Positions 27,795 to 36,244 of a stretch of DNA of 64,000 bases are shown one piece after another. Under the pieces are notes generated by a model. That model was not told the DNA's origin, searched no databases, and worked only from the letters and a program-made list of their open reading frames with translations. The stretch is from Pseudomonas bubulae (GTDB taxonomy: Bacteria; Pseudomonadota; Gammaproteobacteria; Pseudomonadales; Pseudomonadaceae), in assembly GCF_037023725.1 (NCBI RefSeq), contig NZ_CP146077.1:1029001-1093000 (forward strand), given 5' to 3'. Position numbers and translations under genes: made by a program. The first letter of the stretch is position 1; each line of letters opens with the position of its first letter.

Positions 27795-28795
27795 TGGGCG
27801 TTCTCCTGTTCGAATTGGCGCTGGGCGGTTTGCCCGCTCATGGTCATGGACAACACCGCCATGCGCACGGCAATGCCATAGGTCACCTGGTTGAGGATCA
27901 CCGAGTGCGGGCCATCGGCCACCGCGGATTCAATCTCGACCCCCCGGTTGATCGGCCCCGGGTGCATCACGATGCAATCAGGCTTGGCCCCGGCCAGGCG
28001 GGCGGTGGTCAGGCCGAACAGGCGGTAGAACTCGCCTTCGCTCGGCAGCAGGCCACCGGACATGCGCTCGCGCTGCAGGCGCAGCATGATCACCACATCC
28101 ACGTCTTTCAGGCCTTCGGTCATGTCGGTGTAGACCTTCACGCCGTACTGCTCGATGCCGATCGGCAACAGGGTCTTCGGCGCGATAACGCGAATGTCCT
28201 TACAACCCAGGGTCTTGAGGGCGATCATGTTCGAACGTGCCACCCGCGAGTGCAGGATGTCACCGACGATGGCCACCGACAGGTTTTCGAAGCCGCCCTT
28301 GTGCCGACGGATGGTCAGCATGTCGAGCATGCCCTGGGTCGGGTGGGCATGGCGGCCGTCGCCGCCGTTGATGATTGCCACCTGCGGGCACACGTGCTCG
28401 GCAATGAAGTGCGCGGCGCCGGAGTCACCGTGGCGCACCACAAACATGTCGGCGGCCATGGCTTCTAGGTTGCGCAGGGTGTCGAGCAGGGTTTCGCCCT
28501 TGCTCGCCGACGAGGTCGACACGTTCAGCGTGATCACGTCGGCCGACAGGCGCTGGGCGGCCATTTCAAAGGTGGTGCGGGTGCGGGTGGAGTTTTCGAA
28601 GAACACGTTGCACACGGTCTTGCCGCGCAACAACGGGACTTTTTTCACGGCTCGGGCGCCGACTTCAAGGAACGAGTCGGCGGTGTCGAGGATTTCTGTC
28701 AGCAGTTCACGGGGCAAACCGTCGAGCGACAGAAAGTGGCGCAGCTGGCCCTGATCATTGAGCTGCAGCGGGCGCTTGGCGTCTGTAGGCGTCAT
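27791..28795 (-). CDS. pyrB: Aspartate carbamoyltransferase catalytic subunit
   Basis: A 334-residue PyrB that makes carbamoyl-aspartate in pyrimidine synthesis. The carbamoyl-phosphate loop is [14 protein letters not shown] (about 69-82), and HPGPINRG (about 283-290) is the aspartate-side signature. The N-terminal extension (about 25 residues longer than E. coli PyrB) is typical of pseudomonad class A ATCases that assemble with pseudo-DHOase. Middle gene of pyrR-pyrB-pyrC-like. Confidence 0.96.
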   Translation of the reverse strand: MTPTDAKRPLQLNDQGQLRHFLSLDGLPRELLTEILDTADSFLEVGARAVKKVPLLRGKTVCNVFFENSTRTRTTFEMAAQRLSADVITLNVSTSSASKGETLLDTLRNLEAMAADMFVVRHGDSGAAHFIAEHVCPQVAIINGGDGRHAHPTQGMLDMLTIRRHKGGFENLSVAIVGDILHSRVARSNMIALKTLGCKDIRVIAPKTLLPIGIEQYGVKVYTDMTEGLKDVDVVIMLRLQRERMSGGLLPSEGEFYRLFGLTTARLAGAKPDCIVMHPGPINRGVEIESAVADGPHSVILNQVTYGIAVRMAVLSMTMSGQTAQRQFEQENAQ

Positions 28796-28807
28796 CGCAA
28801 TGGTCTC

Positions 28808-29314
28808 TTAGAGGGCTAGGTCTTGAAGTTCGAGTGTCAGTGGCGCGGGGCCGGACAATTTTACCCGCTCGCTCGGCTTGAGCGACAAGGTCGCGCCCAC
28901 CACATCCGGACGGATCGGCAGCTCGGCGGCGTCCAGGTCCAGCAGGCTGACCAGGGTCACGCTGGCCGGACGACCATAGTCGAACAGCTCGTTCAGCGCT
29001 GCGCGAATGGTCCGACCGCTCATCAGCACATCGTCGATCAGCACCAGGTGCTGGCCTTCAATTTCGAATGGCAATTCGGAAGGCCGCACTTGCGGGTGCA
29101 GGCCGTTCTGGCTGAAATCATCGCGGTAGAACGACACGTCCAGCGTGCCCAGCGGGGCGTCGCTGTTCAGCGCCTTGAGCAGCGCCTGGGCAACCCAGAT
29201 GCCGCCGGTGCGGATACCGATGTAACGTGGTTCGGTGATACCGCGACGGGCCAGGTGGGCCTTGAGATCAAGGGCCATCTGGGAGATCAGTTCAGCGGGA
29301 ACAGGCAGGATCAT
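28808..29314 (-). CDS. pyrR: PyrR bifunctional regulator / uracil phosphoribosyltransferase
   Basis: A 168-residue PRTase-fold protein with the PRPP loop [17 protein letters not shown] (about 92-108). In Bacillus PyrR attenuates the pyr operon by RNA binding and has weak uracil phosphoribosyltransferase activity. I see no clear PyrR-type anti-terminator in the short upstream spacer, and regulation in Pseudomonas seems to differ. It is first in the pyr unit, 12 nt upstream of pyrB. Confidence 0.94.
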   Translation of the reverse strand: MILPVPAELISQMALDLKAHLARRGITEPRYIGIRTGGIWVAQALLKALNSDAPLGTLDVSFYRDDFSQNGLHPQVRPSELPFEIEGQHLVLIDDVLMSGRTIRAALNELFDYGRPASVTLVSLLDLDAAELPIRPDVVGATLSLKPSERVKLSGPAPLTLELQDLAL

Positions 29315-29397
29315 GGTGGCTCCTTAAAAGGCCCGCGCAGCAGAACGTGCGGCGGCGGGCGCAAACAATGAGGCGGGTCAATTGTACAAGCGCCGGG

Positions 29398-29838
29398 TCA
29401 GTCTTGAGAGTGCGCCGGGTTTTCGTCGAGCCAGCCTTGCAGCACCAGTTTGGCGGCGATGGCATCAACGGGGTTGTCGCGGTAGCTGCCGCGCTGGCCG
29501 CCCTGGGCCCGGCGCTCGCCCTTGGCCTCGAAGGTGGTCAGGCGTTCATCATGGGTAAAAACCGGCAAATTGAAGCGGCCATTCAGACGATTGGCAAATT
29601 TCTGCGCCCGGGCGCAGAAGTCGCTCGGGGTGCCGTCCATGTTCAGGGGCATGCCGACCACCATTGCGTCGGGCTGCCACTCCTTGATCAGCTTTTCGAT
29701 TTCTTCCCACTTGGGGATGCCATTCTCGGCTTTCAGGTTGCACAGTTCGCGGGCCTGGCCAGTAATCATCTGGCCCACAGCCACGCCGATGGAGCGGGTG
29801 CCGTAGTCGAAGCCCAGCAGTAAACGAAGGCTGGCCAT
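29398..29838 (-). CDS. ruvX: Putative Holliday junction resolvase RuvX/YqgF
   Basis: A 146-residue RNase H-fold nuclease. The first active-site aspartate is in LLGFDYGTRSIGVAVG (about residues 6-20), and the rest of the YqgF pattern (MVVGMPLNMDGTPSD, THDERLTT) is intact. YqgF also matures 16S rRNA in some bacteria. The ATG at 29838 overlaps the yqgE stop by 1 nt (TGATG). pyrR follows after 83 nt. Confidence 0.93.
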   Translation of the reverse strand: MASLRLLLGFDYGTRSIGVAVGQMITGQARELCNLKAENGIPKWEEIEKLIKEWQPDAMVVGMPLNMDGTPSDFCARAQKFANRLNGRFNLPVFTHDERLTTFEAKGERRAQGGQRGSYRDNPVDAIAAKLVLQGWLDENPAHSQD

Positions 29839-30410
29839 CAGCAATGGCCTGCTTGGGTGCTTAACAAATTGAGGTTCACTCCGAGGTGTTTGGCGGCTGC
29901 GTCGAGGCGCAGCTCGCTTGGGGTATCAAACAGGATATGAGCGGAATAGGGGCAGGTCAGCCAGGCGTTGTCGGCCAATTCGGCCTCCAGCTGGCCAGCA
30001 TCCCAGCCGGCATAGCCCAGGCAGATCAGGCTGCGGTTCGGGCCGCGGCCGTCGGCAATGCTGAACAACACATCGGCAGAGGTACTCAGGGCCAGCCCGT
30101 CGTCGAGTTCGACGGTCGCGTCAAAGTTCATGCTTGCCGGATGCAGGACAAAGCCACGGTCGATCATGACAGGCCCGCCACCGAAGACCGGCACGTGCTG
30201 GCACAGGGGTGAAGAAAGTTTTTCCGGGCGCAACTGCTCAAGAACATCCGCCAGGTTCAGTTCCAGCGGACGGTTGATCATCAACCCCATGGCACCATTG
30301 GCCGTGTGCTCGACGATGTAGGTCAAGGAGTGGGCAAAGTTCGGGTCGGCCATATGAGGCATGGCGATCAGGAATTGATGCTTGAGGTAAGTCGGCGCGT
30401 GTTTTTTCAT
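29838..30410 (-). CDS. YqgE/AlgH-family protein
   Basis: A 190-residue YqgE/AlgH protein (HQFLIAMPHMADPNFAHS ... NGAMGLMINRPLELN; FGGGPVMIDRGFVLH). In P. aeruginosa AlgH affects alginate regulation, but the biochemical role is unresolved. The frame is open 12 codons upstream; MKKHAPTYLKHQ matches the family start. Coupled to ruvX by one base. A REP pair separates it from the upstream tonB-like gene. Confidence 0.92.
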   Translation of the reverse strand: MKKHAPTYLKHQFLIAMPHMADPNFAHSLTYIVEHTANGAMGLMINRPLELNLADVLEQLRPEKLSSPLCQHVPVFGGGPVMIDRGFVLHPASMNFDATVELDDGLALSTSADVLFSIADGRGPNRSLICLGYAGWDAGQLEAELADNAWLTCPYSAHILFDTPSELRLDAAAKHLGVNLNLLSTQAGHC

Positions 30411-30473
30411 GAGTCTTAGTGTGGCGCTGGCAGCGTGAACTGACAAGTTTGCAGCTCAAGATTCCTGGGTCTT

Positions 30474-30559
30474 TGTGGGAGCGGGCTTGCTCGCGATACA
30501 GGCGGCGCGGTTTAACGTTAAAACGCAGCGATCCAATCGCGAGCAAGCCCGCTCCCACA
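30474..30559. repeat. REP pair between tonB-like gene and yqgE
   Basis: Inverted REP pair 5 nt before the stop codon of the leftward tonB gene, in an otherwise co-directional run. Confidence 0.9.
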
Positions 30560-30564
30560 GTAGT

Positions 30565-31464
30565 TCAGTTGCTGGACAGGCGGTCGCCTTCGGCGAATTT
30601 CCAGGTGCGGATGATCTCCAGCCGGTCGATGTCCGCCAGATCACCGGTAAAGGGGGCAAAAGGTGCCGCCAGGCGCACGATGCGTTGTGCCGCCTGGTCC
30701 AGCAGCGGCTGGCCCGACGATTCAAGCACCAGCACTTCATGCAGCGAACCGTCGCGGTTGATCGACACCAGCAGGCGCAGTTTGCCGTAGATCTTTTCCC
30801 GGCGTGCCTGCTCGGGGTAGTTGAGGTTGCCGATGCGTTCAATCTTCTTGCGCCAGTCTTCTTTATACCAGGCGCCCTTGTCGCGCATGGTCGAAGCCGC
30901 GCTCATGCGGTAGATCTTCGGGCGCTTGGCGTACAGCTGCTGCTCGTTGGCCAATTCGGCTTCGAGGCTGGAAATCTCGCTGGACAGCTGGGAACTGTCG
31001 AACGTTGGAATGCTGGCCTTGGGTGCCGCTTCGGTCTTGACCTTCTGCGGCTGGCTCGGGGCTTTTTTTGCTGTGGGCGCCACGGTAGTCACGGCGGCCT
31101 TGGGTGCGGCCTGGGTCTGTTCGGGTTTGGCGGCAGGCGGCGGGGTGACCTTCTTGACGCTGTTGTCCTGGAAAGGGGCGATTTCCGTCGTCTTGGGCAC
31201 CGCTTTCTTGTCCAGCGTGCCGCTGCCCTGCTGGTTGTCCTGGGCTAAAAAGTCGGCTTTTTCCGGCGCTTTTTCGCTTTTGAACGTGGACAGGGTGATT
31301 TCCAGGGTTTTGCTGATCTGTTTGGGCGCTTCCATGTTGAACCCCACGCCGACGATCACTGCAATATGCAGCAGTGCCGCGACAAACAGGGTAAATCCGA
31401 GGCGATCGGCCGCACGCACGCCTTTATGGCCGAGTTCGGGGGGCAGGTCGTTGGGAGGTGTCAT
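30565..31464 (-). CDS. TonB-family energy transducer (TonB3-like)
   Basis: A 299-residue protein with a short cytoplasmic N-terminus, one membrane helix (about 24-42), a long Pro/Lys/Ala-rich periplasmic linker (about 95-160), a short coiled-coil stretch (SSEISSLEAELANEQQL) and a C-terminal TonB fold (LNYPEQARREKIYGKLRLLVSINRDG). It corresponds in context (gshB-tonB-yqgE-ruvX-pyr) to P. aeruginosa TonB3, which is linked to twitching motility rather than iron uptake. ExbB/ExbD are not nearby. The start has no good ribosome binding site and lies just after a 13-bp inverted repeat. Confidence 0.88.
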   Translation of the reverse strand: MTPPNDLPPELGHKGVRAADRLGFTLFVAALLHIAVIVGVGFNMEAPKQISKTLEITLSTFKSEKAPEKADFLAQDNQQGSGTLDKKAVPKTTEIAPFQDNSVKKVTPPPAAKPEQTQAAPKAAVTTVAPTAKKAPSQPQKVKTEAAPKASIPTFDSSQLSSEISSLEAELANEQQLYAKRPKIYRMSAASTMRDKGAWYKEDWRKKIERIGNLNYPEQARREKIYGKLRLLVSINRDGSLHEVLVLESSGQPLLDQAAQRIVRLAAPFAPFTGDLADIDRLEIIRTWKFAEGDRLSSN

Positions 31465-31468
31465 GGCA

Positions 31469-31526
31469 AAAAGACCAACATCGCGGGTTTCACGGGGTGC
31501 CCATGATAGCGCAATGTTGGTCTTTT
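31469..31526 (-). terminator. 13-bp inverted repeat between gshB and tonB
   Basis: AAAAGACCAACAT at 31469-31481 is exactly complementary to ATGTTGGTCTTTT at 31514-31526, with a 32-nt loop. Read leftward the second arm ends in TTTTT, so it looks like the gshB intrinsic terminator. It ends about 4 nt before the tonB ATG, occupying the place of the ribosome binding site. Confidence 0.65.
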
Positions 31527-31540
31527 ATAGGGCTTGCAGA

Positions 31541-32494
31541 TCAGCGTGCAGCGAGCTTGCGCTCTATCGCATCCATCAACAGGGCGCCGATATTGGTGCC
31601 GAACGCATTATCGATCTCGCGGATGCAGGTCGGGCTGGTAACGTTGATTTCAGTCAGGTGCTCACCGATTACGTCCAGACCTACAAATAGCAGACCCTTT
31701 TCACGCAGCGTCGGGCCGACCTGAGCTGCAATCCAGCGGTCCTTTTCGCTCAACGGGCGGGCTTCGCCACGACCGCCTGCGGCGAGGTTGCCGCGGGTCT
31801 CACCTTGCGCCGGAATACGCGCCAGGCAGTAATCTACCGGCTCGCCGTCAATCATCAGGATGCGTTTGTCGCCATCCTTGATCGCCGGCAAATAGCCCTG
31901 CGCCATGATCTGCTGAGTGCCGTTGTTGGTCAGGGTTTCGAGAATCACCGACAGGTTCGGGTCGCCCACTCGGTGGCGGAAAATCGAGGTGCCGCCCATG
32001 CCGTCCAGCGGTTTGAGGATCACGTCACCGTGCAAGGCAGCAAATTCACGCAGCACGTCGGCGCGGCGGCTGACCACGGTTGGCGGCGTGCATTGGGTGA
32101 ACTGGGTGGCGAACAGTTTTTCGTTACAGTCGCGCAGGCTCTGCGGTTTGTTGACGATCAGTACGCCATCGCGCTCGGCCTGTTCCAGCAGGTAGGTGGA
32201 GTACACAAACTCCATGTCGAAGGGCGGGTCCTTGCGCATCAGGATCACGTCCAGATCGCTCAGGGCCGTGTCGGTCTCGGCGTCCAGCTCAAACCAGTTT
32301 TGCGGGTTGGCGAACACCTTCAGCGGCTTCATGCGGGCCCGGGCCTTGCCTTCATTCAGGTAAAGGTCTTGCTGCTCCATGTAGAACAGGGTCCAGCCAC
32401 GGTCCTGGGCTGCCAGCAACATGGCCAGCGAGCTGTCCTTTTTATAGGAGATGCCCGCAATGGGGTCCATGACAATCCCGACTCGAACGCTCAT
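31541..32494 (-). CDS. gshB: Glutathione synthetase
   Basis: A 317-residue ATP-grasp enzyme joining gamma-glutamylcysteine and glycine. The N-terminus (VGIVMDPIAGISYKKDSS), ATP-binding GDVILKPLDGMGGTSIFR (about 148-165) and C-terminal VTSPTCIREID are standard GshB. It is divergent from pilG across a 247-nt spacer and leads the leftward gshB-tonB segment. Confidence 0.96.
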   Translation of the reverse strand: MSVRVGIVMDPIAGISYKKDSSLAMLLAAQDRGWTLFYMEQQDLYLNEGKARARMKPLKVFANPQNWFELDAETDTALSDLDVILMRKDPPFDMEFVYSTYLLEQAERDGVLIVNKPQSLRDCNEKLFATQFTQCTPPTVVSRRADVLREFAALHGDVILKPLDGMGGTSIFRHRVGDPNLSVILETLTNNGTQQIMAQGYLPAIKDGDKRILMIDGEPVDYCLARIPAQGETRGNLAAGGRGEARPLSEKDRWIAAQVGPTLREKGLLFVGLDVIGEHLTEINVTSPTCIREIDNAFGTNIGALLMDAIERKLAAR

Positions 32495-32741
32495 GGCAAA
32501 TTCCTCAAATAAATAGTGGGCGCAAAGGCTTTGAAAAGTGGCGCCAGAGTGGCGCTGAGTGTGGCCCCGGTCAAGGAAAAACCGCCTGCTCCAGTCAGCC
32601 CGCAGCCCTTCGATAGATTGAAGGTCGTGACTGTGCTAAAAAGGCTCGCACAGTGCTTGCAGCCCTTGTCCATCAAGGAGTTGGGGTTTCAGGCCGTACA
32701 GTTGTAACAAAACGGGTCGCCTTGGCGATGGTAGAGCAGAT

Positions 32742-33149
32742 ATGGAAAAGCATTCCAGCGCCTTGAAGGTGATGGTGATCGACGATTCGAAAACCATTCG
32801 CCGCACCGCCGAAACACTCTTGAAAAACGTGGGCTGCGAGGTGATTACCGCCATCGATGGCTTTGATGCGCTGGCCAAGATTGTCGACCACCACCCGCAC
32901 ATTATCTTTGTCGACATCATGATGCCGCGCCTGGATGGCTATCAGACCTGCGCCCTGATCAAGAGCAACCGGGCTTTCAAGTCGATCCCGGTGATCATGT
33001 TGTCGTCCAAGGACGGTCTGTTCGACAAGGCCAAGGGGCGGATTGTTGGCTCTGATCAATTTTTGACCAAGCCCTTCAGTCGCGACGAACTGCTGAGCGC
33101 AATCAAGGCACATGTGCCAGCCTTCACTATCACCCAAAGTGCCCAATAA
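32742..33149 (+). CDS. pilG: Twitching response regulator PilG
   Basis: A 135-residue stand-alone receiver domain. The acidic pair is IDDS (residues 13-16), the phosphorylation site is Asp58 (IIFVDIMMP), and the signalling lysine is in LTKPFSR. No output domain. In P. aeruginosa PilG takes phosphate from ChpA and promotes pilus extension and cAMP synthesis. First gene of the pilGHIJ-chpA-chpC cluster; pilH follows 41 nt later. Confidence 0.94.
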   Translation: MEKHSSALKVMVIDDSKTIRRTAETLLKNVGCEVITAIDGFDALAKIVDHHPHIIFVDIMMPRLDGYQTCALIKSNRAFKSIPVIMLSSKDGLFDKAKGRIVGSDQFLTKPFSRDELLSAIKAHVPAFTITQSAQ

Positions 33150-33190
33150 CACCGGCCAGCCGGCCAACCACCTGATAAATGGGGAACACC

Positions 33191-33568
33191 ATGGCTCGCA
33201 TTCTGATCGTCGATGATTCGCCGACTGAAATGTACAAATTGACCGGCATGCTCGAAAAGCACGGCCATGTAGTGCTCAAGGCCGAAAACGGCGCAGACGG
33301 TGTTGCCCTGGCGCGTCAGGAAAAGCCCGATGTGGTCTTGATGGACATTGTGATGCCGGGCCTCAACGGCTTTCAGGCGACGCGTCAGCTCACAAAAGAT
33401 CCGGAAACCGGCAAGATCCCGGTGATCGTCGTGACGACCAAGGATCAGGAAACCGACATGGTCTGGGCCCAGCGCCAGGGTGCCAAGGGCTACCTGACCA
33501 AACCGGTGGATGAAGAGCAACTGATCCTCAAGGTGAAACAAATCCTGGAAGAAAACCCTCCTAAATGA
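33191..33568 (+). CDS. pilH: Twitching response regulator PilH
   Basis: A 125-residue single receiver domain with VDDS at residues 7-10, phospho-acceptor Asp52 (VLMDIVMPGLNG) and the lysine in YLTKPVDE. In P. aeruginosa PilH counterbalances PilG, either in pilus retraction or as a phosphate sink. The start MARILIVDDS at 33191 is preferred over an in-frame ATG 12 nt upstream. Confidence 0.94.
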   Translation: MARILIVDDSPTEMYKLTGMLEKHGHVVLKAENGADGVALARQEKPDVVLMDIVMPGLNGFQATRQLTKDPETGKIPVIVVTTKDQETDMVWAQRQGAKGYLTKPVDEEQLILKVKQILEENPPK

Positions 33569-33578
33569 CGGTCATCCT

Positions 33579-34118
33579 ATGCCCGGCGCACTGACAGCCT
33601 TCGAACTGCTGCTTGAGATCGACCAGCGTTGTCGCTCGCTGGCGGCGGGTCTGGCGCCTGCACAGGCGCAGCTCGACACCTGGAGCGGTATTGGTTTTCG
33701 CATCGGCGAGCATTGTTTTGTGGCGCCGATGGGCGAAATTGCCGAGATCCTGCATGAACCACGGTTCACCCTGCTGCCCGGGGTAAAACCCTGGGTCAAG
33801 GGCGTGGCCAATTTGCGTGGGCAACTGCTGCCGATCATGGATTTGTGCGGTTTTTTCGGGGTCGAGCTGTCACCCTTGCGTAAACAGCGCCGTGTATTGG
33901 TGCTGGAATACAAAGACGTGTTTGTCGGCTTGCAGGTCGATGAAGTGCAGGGCATGCAGCACTTCGCCCATGCCGACCTCAATACGGATACGCAAACCTT
34001 GCCCCACCCGGTATTTGCACCTTATGTGCAAGGGCACTTTGCCGCTGAGCACCTGTGGTGGGTGTTCAGCCCGTTTGCCCTGGCCCGGGCGCCACAGTTC
34101 TGGGCGGTGGCCGTATGA
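33579..34118 (+). CDS. pilI: CheW-like adaptor PilI
   Basis: A 179-residue CheW-domain protein linking the receptor PilJ to the kinase ChpA. The beta-rich CheW core spans about 45-165 (GIGFRIGEHCFVAPMGEIAE; GVANLRGQLLPIMDL; VLEYKDVFVGLQVDEV). It starts 10 nt after pilH and pilJ follows after 41 nt. Confidence 0.93.
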   Translation: MPGALTAFELLLEIDQRCRSLAAGLAPAQAQLDTWSGIGFRIGEHCFVAPMGEIAEILHEPRFTLLPGVKPWVKGVANLRGQLLPIMDLCGFFGVELSPLRKQRRVLVLEYKDVFVGLQVDEVQGMQHFAHADLNTDTQTLPHPVFAPYVQGHFAAEHLWWVFSPFALARAPQFWAVAV

Positions 34119-34159
34119 GCAGGCTTTCAGCTTTAAAACGGGATTTCGGGACCTGATCG

Positions 34160-36217
34160 ATGACCACAGCCAATACCGCTAAACCACTGGAAGGGTCGCG
34201 CAGTCGTTCGCAGATCATCGTGCTTTTTATCGCCCTGATCGTGTTCATCATGCTGTTATTCGCCAACTTTGCTTACCTCAATACCCAGTCCAACTACGAC
34301 AAGCAGTACATCAGCCACGCAGGTGAGTTGCGGGTGCTGTCCCAGCGTATCGCCAAAAACGCCACCGAGGCCGCTGCCGGCAAAGCCGCCGCATTCAAGT
34401 TGCTGATTGATGCGCGCAATGATTTCAGCCAGCGCTGGGGTTATCTGAGAAAAGGCGACCCGGCCACCGGCCTGCCTCCTGCTCCTGCAGCCGTACATAA
34501 AGAAATGCAGGCGGTGCAACGTGACTGGGAGCTGCTGCTCAACAACGTCAACGCCATTCTGGCCAGCGAACAAACCGTGCTGTCGCTGCATCAGGTGGCT
34601 GCAACCCTGGCCGAGACCGTGCCGCAGTTGCAGGTTGAATACGAAAAAGTCGTCGAAATCCTTTTGCAGCGAGGCGCCCCTGCCAGCCAGGTAGCTCTGG
34701 CCCAGCGCCAGTCCTTGTTGGCCGAGCGTATTCTGGGTGCGGTCAATACCGTGCTGGCCGGTGACGAAAACGCTGCCCAGGCCGCCGGTGCCTTTGGCCG
34801 TGATGCCAGCCGCTTCGGGCTGGTGCTCAACGGCATGCTCGAAGGCAATGAAGGGATGAGAATTACCCAGGTTGAAGACAAGGATGCCCGCGCCCGCTTG
34901 CAGGAGATTTCCGAGCTGTTCCAGTTTGTGTCCGGTACGGTGGATGAAATCCTTGAAACCTCGCCGCAACTGTTCCATGTGCGCGAAGCGGCAAACAACA
35001 TTTTCAGCCTGTCGCAAACCCTCCTCGATGAAGCCTCGACCCTGGCCAATGGTTTTGAAAACCTCGCCAGCGGGCGCTCGCTGGATATCATCGGCGGTTA
35101 TGTTCTGGGCTTGCTGGCACTGGCATCGATTATCTTGATCGGCCTGGTGATGGTGCGCGAAACCAATCGCCAATTGCGCGAGACGGCGGAAAAGAACGAG
35201 CGAAACCAGAACGCGATCATGCGCTTGCTTGACGAGATTGCCGATCTGGCGGACGGCGACCTGACGGTGACCGCCTCGGTGACCGAAGATTTCACCGGTG
35301 CCATCGCCGACTCGATCAATTACTCCATCGACCAGCTGCGTGAACTGGTGGCCACCATCAACCTGACAGCAGGCCAGGTCGCGGCAGCGGTACAGGAAAC
35401 CCAGGCCACCGCCATGCAGCTGGCCGAAGCTTCCGAGCATCAGGCCCAGCAGATTGCCGAGGCCTCCGGGGCGATCCAGGAAATGGCCCATTCGATCGAC
35501 GAGGTATCGGCCAACGCTTCCGAATCTTCGGCGGTTGCCGAGCGTTCCGTAGCGATTGCCAACAAGGGCAATGAAGTGGTTCATAACACCATCCGCGGCA
35601 TGGACAATATTCGCGATCAGATCCAGGACACCGCCAAGCGAATCAAGCGTCTTGGCGAGTCCTCACAGGAAATCGGCGATATCGTCAGCCTGATTGATGA
35701 TATTGCCGATCAGACCAATATTTTGGCGCTCAACGCTGCCATTCAGGCCTCGATGGCCGGTGATGCCGGGCGCGGCTTTGCCGTGGTGGCCGACGAAGTG
35801 CAGCGCCTGGCCGAGCGCTCATCGGCGGCGACGCGGCAAATCGAAACCCTGGTGCGGGCCATTCAGGCCGATACCAACGAGGCCGTGATTTCGATGGAGC
35901 AAACCACTACCGAAGTGGTGCGCGGTGCCCGTCTGGCCCATGACGCTGGCGTGGCGCTGGAAGAGATCGAAGGGGTGTCGCAAAACCTGGCAGACCTGAT
36001 TCAAAGTATCTCCAATGCCGCACAAAAGCAGACCACTTCGGCGGCGCAGATTTCCCTGACCATGAGTGTCATTCAGCAAATCACCAATCAGACCTCGTCC
36101 GGCTCCACGGCGACCGCCGAAAGCATCGGCAATCTGGCCAAAATGGCCAGCCAGCTGCGGCGCTCAGTGTCCGGTTTTACTTTGCCAGCTCCGTCCAAAG
36201 ACCATGAGCCACAGTAA
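34160..36217 (+). CDS. pilJ: Pilus-type methyl-accepting chemoreceptor PilJ
   Basis: A 685-residue receptor. TM1 is at about 20-41, a periplasmic domain with two PilJ-type helical modules spans about 42-310, TM2 about 313-332, a HAMP region follows to about 390, and the cytoplasmic coiled-coil signalling domain occupies about 400-665. The tip is recognisable as [20 protein letters not shown]. In P. aeruginosa PilJ senses surface contact or pilin. No pilK methyltransferase gene is adjacent here, so adaptation of this receptor would depend on another CheR. Confidence 0.95.
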   Translation: MTTANTAKPLEGSRSRSQIIVLFIALIVFIMLLFANFAYLNTQSNYDKQYISHAGELRVLSQRIAKNATEAAAGKAAAFKLLIDARNDFSQRWGYLRKGDPATGLPPAPAAVHKEMQAVQRDWELLLNNVNAILASEQTVLSLHQVAATLAETVPQLQVEYEKVVEILLQRGAPASQVALAQRQSLLAERILGAVNTVLAGDENAAQAAGAFGRDASRFGLVLNGMLEGNEGMRITQVEDKDARARLQEISELFQFVSGTVDEILETSPQLFHVREAANNIFSLSQTLLDEASTLANGFENLASGRSLDIIGGYVLGLLALASIILIGLVMVRETNRQLRETAEKNERNQNAIMRLLDEIADLADGDLTVTASVTEDFTGAIADSINYSIDQLRELVATINLTAGQVAAAVQETQATAMQLAEASEHQAQQIAEASGAIQEMAHSIDEVSANASESSAVAERSVAIANKGNEVVHNTIRGMDNIRDQIQDTAKRIKRLGESSQEIGDIVSLIDDIADQTNILALNAAIQASMAGDAGRGFAVVADEVQRLAERSSAATRQIETLVRAIQADTNEAVISMEQTTTEVVRGARLAHDAGVALEEIEGVSQNLADLIQSISNAAQKQTTSAAQISLTMSVIQQITNQTSSGSTATAESIGNLAKMASQLRRSVSGFTLPAPSKDHEPQ

Positions 36218-36244
36218 TGCGCTGCAATTCTGACTGGAGTCGTT

